This document shows positions 39,235 through 44,176 of a stretch of 44,176 nucleotides of DNA, one piece after another. Origin of the DNA: a virus; IMG/VR virus record IMGVR_UViG_3300028802_000031, positions 1-44,176 of that record; one strand, written 5' to 3'. The notes beneath the pieces were generated by a model that worked only from the letters and a program-made list of their open reading frames with translations, was not told the DNA's origin and did not search any database. Position numbers and translations under genes: made by a program. Position 1 is the stretch's first letter. Each line of letters starts with the position of its first letter.

Positions 39235-40005
39235 ATGCGCAAGTATGTAGCTGCAGCGTTGCTGGCGCTGATTGCACTACCAGCACAGGCCGATAATATC
39301 GACCTGTTCGCAGTAACAGGGAGCACCAGTGCACTTACGCTGGTACTTGCCCCACCCCCTGGAAATCAACCGCAGAACATTCAGTGCTTGATCTGCGGCA
39401 CGAACCAGCCGGGGCAACAGGGGGACTTCGGCTACAACAACTACGCCCAAACTGGCAACGCGACCTCGTTCATCGAGTTCTCGTCGTCAACTGTTGGAGC
39501 CAAACTGGACCAGAACGTCATCGGGACCGGCTACAATCTGTCGTTCCTGCAGACGTACTTGCTGTCTCAGAATGCGTTGAACACCGCCGGTGCCTTCTCA
39601 ATCGGTATCGACGTGAACACTGCGACTGGCGCAGGGCCGGAGGTTTTGGAAGCCTTCGTCATTCTGAACCTGACGCAGATGACCGTGATTGCCCAGTATT
39701 CGTTGTTCGATCCGGGTGGCACAGCTTTGCCAACCTTCAACAATGGTACTGGCTTCCCGGACTATCTGTTGACCAACATCCAGTTGGATCGCGGTGACAT
39801 CGCAATTGGCGATCAGATCGTGTTCGCCGCGCGGTGGAGCAATGCTTCAGACGGTGCCGAGAGCTTCTTTCTTGTGCCGAATGTGGCAGCTGTCCCCGGC
39901 CCTGTCGTGGGCATGGGGCTGCCGGGTCTCATCGTCGCGATGGGCGGGCTCATTGCCCTCGCGCGTCGACGCCGCAACCACAACAGCGTTGTAGGCGCTG
40001 TCTGA
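39235..40005 (+). CDS. Exported protein with PEP-CTERM-like C-terminal sorting tail, 256 aa
   Basis: ATG at 39235 (GGAAG upstream) begins a clear signal peptide, cleaved after AQA (about residue 19). The mature part is Asn/Thr/Gly-rich and beta-like, with one CLICG pair. The C-terminus has VPGP (220-223), LPGL (229-232), a hydrophobic helix and RRRR (244-247). That is the order motif - helix - basic cluster of PEP-CTERM/VPEID-type sorting signals, and of similar tails I know from Bradyrhizobium-like bacteria. It should be anchored in or sorted through the host membrane. A phage gene of this kind is unusual; probably host-derived and envelope-modifying. Confidence 0.7.
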   Translation: MRKYVAAALLALIALPAQADNIDLFAVTGSTSALTLVLAPPPGNQPQNIQCLICGTNQPGQQGDFGYNNYAQTGNATSFIEFSSSTVGAKLDQNVIGTGYNLSFLQTYLLSQNALNTAGAFSIGIDVNTATGAGPEVLEAFVILNLTQMTVIAQYSLFDPGGTALPTFNNGTGFPDYLLTNIQLDRGDIAIGDQIVFAARWSNASDGAESFFLVPNVAAVPGPVVGMGLPGLIVAMGGLIALARRRRNHNSVVGAV

Positions 40006-40012
40006 CAACAAT

Positions 40013-40035
40013 GGGGAGGGCGACGAGCCCTCCCC
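40013..40035 (+). terminator. Hairpin after the sorting-tail protein gene
   Basis: GGGGAGGGC (40013-40021) and GCCCTCCCC (40027-40035) form a perfect 9-bp stem with a 5-nt loop, 8 bp past the stop. There is no T tract, so it may act with Rho or protect the upstream RNA's 3' end. Confidence 0.6.
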
Positions 40036-40110
40036 GCCATCATCGCAAACAGTCAGGTGACAACCGCGACGGAACTAGACCGCCGCACAACCTCAAAGAG
40101 GATAACGCTA

Positions 40111-40347
40111 ATGATCGACGATATGCACGGGATCTACACCCACGCCAGCGAAGCCTACAAGGCTGGCGAACGCGCGGGGCGGTGGGACTACTGGCGTTCA
40201 CTCCGGGGCGTGCTTGGCTGGATCAGCGTCAAGTATGAGAAGGATCAGAGCGAACTCGGAACCCGAGGCTTCCATGTGGCGGAGGAGTGCATGGCCGCCG
40301 CCCGTGAGCTTCGCGAGAAGATCGATGCCGAGCGCCAAACCGTTTAG
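40111..40347 (+). CDS. Small helical protein, 78 aa
   Basis: ATG at 40111 has AGAGGAT upstream. It is helical throughout (YTHASEAYKAGERAGRWDYW; AEECMAAARELREKIDAE), with a Trp-rich centre. No family is recognised. It interrupts the exported-protein cluster and is presumably cytoplasmic. Confidence 0.58.
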   Translation: MIDDMHGIYTHASEAYKAGERAGRWDYWRSLRGVLGWISVKYEKDQSELGTRGFHVAEECMAAARELREKIDAERQTV

Positions 40348-40446
40348 CGTTAAGACCGAGTGCGGTTAACAGTCAGGCAGGGATAAAGATGGCAGAGGAA
40401 ACGTATTCAACAGAGGGGCCGGTCTGCCCTCACAACGGAGAGCGAA

Positions 40447-40719
40447 ATGAAAACTCTGATCGCACTACTTCTCACGACGACAGTAGCCGTGGCACAACCA
40501 CCATTGGATTTTATGTCCCCGATAATGCCAGAATTTCGGATGCCAACCACCATTCCGTGGACAGAGAATGGCAATGTTCTGGGCACGGCGACCACAACCG
40601 ATGGCAGCGTTGTCTATCTGCGCGACAAGAAGGGCGTTCACATCGCCACTGTCGTAATTAGGAATGGCCATCGAATAATCCTCGATCCCAACGGCAAGCC
40701 GTTTGGTGCAAAAGAATGA
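40447..40719 (+). CDS. Exported small protein, 90 aa
   Basis: ACGGAG precedes ATG. The signal peptide MKTLIALLLTTTVAVA is followed by a short Pro/Met-rich linker and a beta-rich domain (GNVLGTATTTDGSVVYLRDK; GVHIATVVIRNGHRIIL). No Cys. The third predicted secreted protein of this cluster. Its stop overlaps the Zn-finger gene as ATGA. The function is unknown; a periplasmic inhibitor or envelope modifier is possible. Confidence 0.65.
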   Translation: MKTLIALLLTTTVAVAQPPLDFMSPIMPEFRMPTTIPWTENGNVLGTATTTDGSVVYLRDKKGVHIATVVIRNGHRIILDPNGKPFGAKE

Positions 40720-41105
40720 TTCGGTATGTCAAGAAATTCAAGCGCCCACCTCGGATAAAGGGTGCTTGCGGGTGCAGAGGGTGCCAAAACCCAGTTATGG
40801 CGCGCGGATGGTGTTACGAGCATCACCCCCGCTGCGACATTTGCGGTGAATTGTCCCATGCTCGAAATAAGTGCAATCGGCACTACCTCGAATGGTACAC
40901 AACTGGCGACCGGAATTTGAAAGTTCCGAGAACGCAGAAGAGACATAAATCACAGCTGCCAACATGCACCGAAGAGGGGTGTGGCAGGAACACGATAGCG
41001 CGTAACATGTGTATGAAACACTACAAACAGTGGCAAAGAGAGGGGTTCAAATGCCTTACCGTCCCGGCGACCCAACGAGAGAGGTCGAAGCACGAATTGA
41101 AGTAA
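40716..41105 (+). CDS. Zinc-finger protein with two Cys/His clusters, 129 aa
   Basis: Cluster 1: C18/C20, C23, C33, H36/H37, C40, C43, C53, H56. Cluster 2: C84, C89, C99, H102 (CTEEGCGRNTIARNMCMKH). The second repeat is the DNA-recognition element often attached to phage HNH endonucleases, but the HNH core itself is absent. So this looks like a stand-alone or degenerate form, or a DNA-binding accessory. Basic residues are plentiful. It is ATGA-coupled to the exported protein before it and overlaps the next gene by 55 bp. Confidence 0.65.
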   Translation: MIRYVKKFKRPPRIKGACGCRGCQNPVMARGWCYEHHPRCDICGELSHARNKCNRHYLEWYTTGDRNLKVPRTQKRHKSQLPTCTEEGCGRNTIARNMCMKHYKQWQREGFKCLTVPATQRERSKHELK

Positions 41106-41269
41106 CCACAGCAAAAGCATACCTCATAGAACCAACTATGGGGAGAGTAGCGCAGACTTGGTTGCCCAAGTCGCAAGTGGTCGGAATGACAGAAGCAGAT
41201 GAGAATGGTTTACGGACATTCACCGTAACAGAGTGGTGGTATGATCGAGCGGAGTTGAGCGATGATTAA
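41051..41269 (+). CDS. Small unknown protein, 72 aa
   Basis: ATG at 41051 (AGAGGGG upstream) opens inside the Zn-finger gene in another frame; 55 bp overlap. The product (MPYRPGDPTREVEARIEVTT; AYLIEPTMGRVAQTWLPKSQ) is beta-rich and plausible, with an aromatic end (VTEWWYDRAELSDD). The stop overlaps the next start. The function is unknown. Confidence 0.58.
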   Translation: MPYRPGDPTREVEARIEVTTAKAYLIEPTMGRVAQTWLPKSQVVGMTEADENGLRTFTVTEWWYDRAELSDD

Positions 41270-41423
41270 GTATAAACTGCAATGGAAAAACTATTCCTGC
41301 GCATTCGACACTTGGGAGGAAGCCGCCCAAGACGCTATAGCATTGAAGGTAGGCCGCTGGGTAAACAGCCACGAATTCGTGCTCGACTGGCCCGCAACTA
41401 TAAAGGCTATACACGATGAATGA
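41262..41423 (+). CDS. Small unknown protein, 53 aa
   Basis: Overlaps the previous gene by 8 bp and the nuclease gene by 8 bp. GGAGTTGAGCG precedes ATG. The sequence (MIKYKLQWKNYSCAFDTWEE; AAQDAIALKVGRWVNSHEFV) has a strand-helix-strand pattern. It is in a tightly packed nuclease operon, so coding is likely. The function is unknown. Confidence 0.58.
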   Translation: MIKYKLQWKNYSCAFDTWEEAAQDAIALKVGRWVNSHEFVLDWPATIKAIHDE

Positions 41424-41805
41424 GGCCACAATCAAGCGCCGAATGGTTAAGTCTATTCAGGAAGCGATGGGCTACGCTCGCCGCATTGAGGATCAATTCG
41501 GTGTGGGAATAATGGACACCATTCTCATCCCGGTTGGCCTGCCCGTATTTTTCGCCGAGGTTAAGATCATTCGGGGTCCCACATTCGGCCCAACACCCAG
41601 ACAGTTTGAGGAACTGCGAAGAGTGAAATTCGCAGCAACGCCGAATGACCACGCTATTCCCATCATGATTGGGTGGCGCGACAACACGTACTACTTCCAC
41701 CCGCCAGCCGAAAATATCGACCCCCGGGACTGCTTTTCGGTGACGACGACCGAAATGTCCTTCAACGACCAACTGTGCCAATACTGGTACTCAACGAGGA
41801 AATGA
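41416..41805 (+). CDS. VRR-NUC-type nuclease, 129 aa
   Basis: A PD-(D/E)XK fold nuclease. Asp34 in GIMDTILIP, then FFAEVK with Glu48-Val-Lys50 (the catalytic E-x-K), and GPTPRQ (58-63) with the Gln of the VRR-NUC family. Stand-alone VRR-NUC proteins of about 100-130 aa are common in phage replication modules beside SNF2-like helicases, and are thought to process branched DNA. This length fits. It is packed into the purZ-upstream operon. Confidence 0.82.
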   Translation: MNEATIKRRMVKSIQEAMGYARRIEDQFGVGIMDTILIPVGLPVFFAEVKIIRGPTFGPTPRQFEELRRVKFAATPNDHAIPIMIGWRDNTYYFHPPAENIDPRDCFSVTTTEMSFNDQLCQYWYSTRK

Positions 41806-42146
41806 TGAAAAAGCCAGCACAAACAAGACCAGTGGATGTTGCCGAACCCACGGAGACTACCGCGCAGAGCACGCTGAGAGCGGCGCTGGAGCAAGTATCA
41901 ACCAAGAACCGAGTTCACGGCGACACCGATCCATTATTTCGGATGATCGCCGAATTGTGGTCTATCTACGTATTCCACGCCAACACGGTCCGCCCAGAAA
42001 TTACTGTGTCGCCGCACGATGTAGCGCAACTTATGGTTCTACTCAAGATCGCTCGATCCGTTTACGGCTATTCAGCCGACAACTATGTAGACGAAGGCGG
42101 GTACGCGGCATTGGCCAGCCAGTTTAGAACGAGGGAGCCCGAGTAA
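41802..42146 (+). CDS. DUF6378-like protein, 114 aa
   Basis: Starts at ATGATG (41802 or 41805) with ACGAGGA upstream. The sequence phrase NRVHGDTDPLFRMIAELWSI, then ITVSPHDVAQLMVLLKIARS and DNYVDEGGYAAL, matches my recollection of the DUF6378 family found in many phages. The helical layout recalls MazG-like nucleotide-binding bundles. Its place directly before the purZ promoter makes a nucleotide-metabolism role possible, but this is not established. Confidence 0.68.
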   Translation: MMKKPAQTRPVDVAEPTETTAQSTLRAALEQVSTKNRVHGDTDPLFRMIAELWSIYVFHANTVRPEITVSPHDVAQLMVLLKIARSVYGYSADNYVDEGGYAALASQFRTREPE

Positions 42147-42165
42147 TGGGACTCCGAAACGAGGG

Positions 42166-42194
42166 TTGACAGGGACTGCGGGATGTGGTATCAT
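42166..42194 (+). promoter_or_regulatory. Promoter of purZ-mazZ (TTGACA-17-TATCAT)
   Basis: TTGACA 42166-42171, spacer ending ATGTGG, TATCAT 42189-42194, about 20 nt before the purZ ATG. The nucleotide-modification genes thus have their own copy of the common promoter. Confidence 0.85.
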
Positions 42195-42212
42195 GAGACA
42201 TGGGAGTGAGTG

Positions 42213-43292
42213 ATGAGACTATTCGAACCTCTAGGCGTACACTGCTTGGTGGATGGCCAGTTCGGCTCCACCGGTAAGGGTGCCCTCGCCGCTTGGCTGG
42301 CGCTCCGCGCGTGCGAAGATGGCTACATAAATCATTTTAGCGGGTCGATCTACAGCGGAGGCCCCAACAGCGGGCACACTTGCTACTATGGCGACGAGAA
42401 GATCATCCTGAAACAGCTGCCAACATTCGGAGTGTATGCCGCCAAGCTTGGGTACCCGGTGCCGATATATCTTTCTGCCGGGGCAATTATCGATCGGGAC
42501 TGCTTGAGAGTGGAAGCCTCCCTACACCCCCAAGTTCGCATCTTCGTTCACCCGAATGCTGCCATCGTAACCGACGAGGATAAGAAGGCGGAGGAATCTG
42601 GCTCTATAGCGGAAGTAGCGGGTACAAGGTCTGGTACGGGAGCAGCGCTCGCGCGGAAGATAATGCGGGAGCCCAAGGCCATCGCCGTCAATTCGCTTGG
42701 TCGGATAGCCGAAAATGTGGTGATACAAGAGCACCGGATAAAACCCGACCGGAATGCCTACTTCATGGAAGTGGCGCAGGGGTTCAGCTTGGGGATCAAT
42801 TCACAATTCTATCCGAAAGTGACCAGCCGGGAATGTACTGTAATGCAAGGGATGGCGGATGCCCGCCTTCCTGCCCGGTCGCTCGCCAAGGTTTACATGG
42901 CTGTCAGAACCTACCCCATTCGGGTCGGCAATGTCGACGGTCATTCTAGCGGAGAGTGGTACGTAGATCAAGTGGAAACTAATTGGGAAGCTCTGGGCCT
43001 ATCACCGGAGCGAACCACCGTAACAAATCGTGTGCGGAGGGTTGCCACGTTCTCACCCATGCAATTCTTCGAGGCAGTGCGCGCCAACGACCCCGATTGG
43101 GTGTTCATAAGCCACATGGACTATCTGGGGCAAGCAGCTGGCGACATGCTAGTCAAGGAGTTGAATAACTACTCCCATCAATTGGGCATAGGTTTTGGTA
43201 TCATAGTTGGATGCGGACCCAAAGTCAGCGAAATAACCGTCATAAAGGACCATAGCAACTATGGCAACAACTATCGAAATGAAGGTACCTGA
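42213..43292 (+). CDS. purZ: PurZ: 2-aminoadenylosuccinate synthetase, 359 aa
   Basis: A PurA-like GTP/ATP-dependent ligase. In PurZ enzymes the substrate is dGMP plus aspartate, giving the precursor of 2-aminoadenine (Z). Visible: P-loop GSTGKG (18-23), where bacterial PurA has GDEGKG, so the catalytic Asp is Ser19. This Ser is a PurZ mark. Also His55 in NSGHT, GTRSGTG (137-143), VAQGFSL (187-193), YPIRVG (234-239) and TTVTNRVRRV (268-277), all in PurA order. Length (359) is that of viral PurZ rather than bacterial PurA (about 430). Start: ATG 42213 after GGGAG, rather than GTG 42210. It overlaps mazZ by 32 bp. Confidence 0.92.
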   Translation: MRLFEPLGVHCLVDGQFGSTGKGALAAWLALRACEDGYINHFSGSIYSGGPNSGHTCYYGDEKIILKQLPTFGVYAAKLGYPVPIYLSAGAIIDRDCLRVEASLHPQVRIFVHPNAAIVTDEDKKAEESGSIAEVAGTRSGTGAALARKIMREPKAIAVNSLGRIAENVVIQEHRIKPDRNAYFMEVAQGFSLGINSQFYPKVTSRECTVMQGMADARLPARSLAKVYMAVRTYPIRVGNVDGHSSGEWYVDQVETNWEALGLSPERTTVTNRVRRVATFSPMQFFEAVRANDPDWVFISHMDYLGQAAGDMLVKELNNYSHQLGIGFGIIVGCGPKVSEITVIKDHSNYGNNYRNEGT

Positions 43293-43584
43293 TTCGATCG
43301 ATAAGTTCAGCACGTATCTGTATGAGTTCTTCGACCTCATGCTGCATAAGCTGGACGTCAACAGCCACAAGGATACCCCGAGCAAGGAGTCCCTTGGGCG
43401 GATCATGGAACTTCTGCTAGACGAAGTGGTAGAGTTCGAAGACCAGCTAAAGGAGGATAAATTCGACCTCAATTCGCTGGTAGAACTGGCGGATCAGGCG
43501 AACTTTTCGTTCCTGGCCTTCGTTGCGCTGCGTAAAGATGGGGTGGGTGATGACGATCCGAAAGGTGACTCTAAACTTGGATGA
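43261..43584 (+). CDS. mazZ: MazZ: MazG-like nucleotide pyrophosphohydrolase, 107 aa
   Basis: An all-helical MazG-type enzyme. The metal-binding motif is DEVVE (54-58), followed after 16 residues by E75-x-x-D78 in LVELAD, fitting the MazG pattern E-E-x-x-E ... E-x-x-D. In Z-phages MazZ cuts dGTP (and dATP) to monophosphate, giving dGMP for PurZ. It overlaps the end of purZ by 32 bp and has no strong ribosome site, so translation is probably coupled to purZ. Function is inferred from motif plus neighbour; specificity cannot be read. Confidence 0.78.
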   Translation: MATTIEMKVPDSIDKFSTYLYEFFDLMLHKLDVNSHKDTPSKESLGRIMELLLDEVVEFEDQLKEDKFDLNSLVELADQANFSFLAFVALRKDGVGDDDPKGDSKLG

Positions 43585-43714
43585 AGAAGCCTGCAAGTGG
43601 TTGGAGGAAGTGTACGGGGAAACCTGGAAGCAGCGAATGGAGCAGCACATCCTCAATGAGGTTAGGCTGCGGAGCCGTGACGCTTTAAAGATGAGGGAAA
43701 AATGGGACTACTAG
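43550..43714 (+). CDS. Small RHH-like protein, 54 aa
   Basis: ATG at 43550 has GGGGTGGG upstream and opens inside the end of mazZ (35 bp overlap). It starts with a strand (TIRKVTLNLDEEA) followed by two helices (CKWLEEVYGETWKQRMEQHI; LNEVRLRSRDALK), which resembles a short ribbon-helix-helix DNA-binding protein. Its end overlaps the helicase start by 13 bp. No family is assigned. Confidence 0.55.
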   Translation: MTIRKVTLNLDEEACKWLEEVYGETWKQRMEQHILNEVRLRSRDALKMREKWDY

Positions 43715-44176
43715 AAGTTCAAAAGAAGGGGCTGGAGGCCGGGATGGGGAAGCCCGGCTTCGCCTACTACATGGACATGGGCCTCGGCAAAACATTGCTG
43801 ACGCTAACCGAATTCTTGGAATACGTGAAACAGGGCGAAGCTACCCGGATGGTGGTTATCTGCCCCAACAACTTCAAGACTGGCTGGGTTGATGAAATAG
43901 TAAAGTACAACCTGAACGTTCACCCGTTCGTTTTCAATTCCGGTGCCGATTATGAGAATAGCCAGTTCTTGAAGACTAAATACCAAAAGCCACCCGTGCT
44001 TATCGTGAACTACGAGGCAATACGTAAGAGTGGTGTAAAACATTTTGTGCGCGAGTTCACCACTGGTAGGAACTGTATGTTGGCGGTCGACGAGTCAGTA
44101 CAAATCAAAGGGCACAATACCCTACAAACCAAAGCTGTGCTCGACCTTATCAGTATGTTTAAATATCGCCGCCTGC
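43702..44176 (+). CDS. SNF2-type DNA helicase, N-terminal part (continues at base 1)
   Basis: Starts at ATG 43702 with GAGGGAAA upstream. It encodes the helicase's first lobe: a Q-motif-like start (MGLLEVQKKGLEAG), Walker A MGLGKT (residues 26-31), motif Ia CPNNF (about 55), and NYEAIRKS (about 102-109). After residue 115 the frame is identical to bases 1-126, so the gene continues at base 1 and ends at 1068. The last four bases (44173-44176, CTGC) do not match ATAT at 127-130 and break the sequence there, which looks like a contig-end error. Confidence 0.88.
   Translation, partial: MGLLEVQKKGLEAGMGKPGFAYYMDMGLGKTLLTLTEFLEYVKQGEATRMVVICPNNFKTGWVDEIVKYNLNVHPFVFNSGADYENSQFLKTKYQKPPVLIVNYEAIRKSGVKHFVREFTTGRNCMLAVDESVQIKGHNTLQTKAVLDLISMFKYRRL
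44047..44172. repeat. Right copy of 126-bp terminal direct repeat
   Basis: Identical to 1-126; bases 44173-44176 differ. See the left copy. Removing one copy gives a genome unit of 44,046 bp. Confidence 0.93.

Noticed and set aside
40389-40661. 90-aa frame overlapping the exported protein gene
   Set aside because: After the first 20 residues it becomes His/Ser/Arg-rich shadow sequence, and the overlapping frame has a signal peptide and better ribosome site.
42213-43292. Ordinary adenylosuccinate synthetase (PurA) taken from a host
   Set aside because: The catalytic Asp is Ser, the protein is about 70 residues shorter than bacterial PurA, and it pairs with a MazG-like gene, all pointing to PurZ.
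1-44176. CRISPR array, insertion sequence, integrase or phage RNA polymerase
   Set aside because: I looked for spaced direct repeats, transposase motifs, integrase R-H-R-Y and T7-type polymerase motifs and saw none.

Overview
The window is one essentially complete genome of a tailed, short-tailed (podovirus-like) bacteriophage. Its first 126 bases recur at 44047-44172, inside a helicase gene that runs off the right end and continues at base 1. It therefore reads as a circular or circularly permuted unit of about 44,046 bp, cut open inside that gene. I see no integrase, no phage RNA polymerase, no tRNA and no CRISPR array, so the phage looks virulent and dependent on host sigma70 polymerase. 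The host is probably an alphaproteobacterium, perhaps near Bradyrhizobium: the phage encodes an exported protein whose C-terminal sorting tail (VPGP..., LPGL..., RRRR) resembles tails I associate with that group. This is inference.

Layout. A divergent control region (about 22370-22797) carries back-to-back promoters and a perfect 14-bp inverted repeat. Leftward (minus strand, 22369 down to 1038) lies the virion module: two related small proteins upstream of the terminase, small terminase, an Acb2/Tad1-like cyclic-nucleotide sponge candidate, a two-helix membrane protein, large terminase, portal, scaffold, SU10-type major capsid protein, adaptor, four tail/fibre genes, a tail hub/nozzle protein, and a run of translationally coupled ejection-type proteins, one carrying an S74 intramolecular chaperone domain. 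Rightward (plus strand, 22798 to the end and through base 1068) lies the early/replication module: many small unknown genes, regulators (HTH, ParB-like), an AEP primase fused to an SF3-type helicase, a possible ssDNA-binding protein, a PolA-family polymerase with proofreading domain, three predicted exported proteins, a Zn-finger protein, a VRR-type nuclease, a DUF6378-like protein, purZ, mazZ and a SNF2-type helicase. The two arms converge and overlap by 31 bp at 1038-1068.

Most notable system. purZ (PurA-like, with Ser in place of the catalytic Asp) and an overlapping mazZ-like gene share a dedicated promoter next to a PolA-type polymerase with unusual active-site motifs. Together they predict that this phage makes 2-aminoadenine (Z) and may replace adenine in its DNA. 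I find no HD-type dATPase (DatZ).

Other distinctive features are a four-member family of unknown paralogues scattered over the early arm (one on the opposite strand), at least 16 near-identical promoters (TTGACA, 17-bp spacer, conserved GTGG or GTGC before the -10), apparently leaderless genes, and strong RNA hairpins between genes. No endolysin is recognisable.
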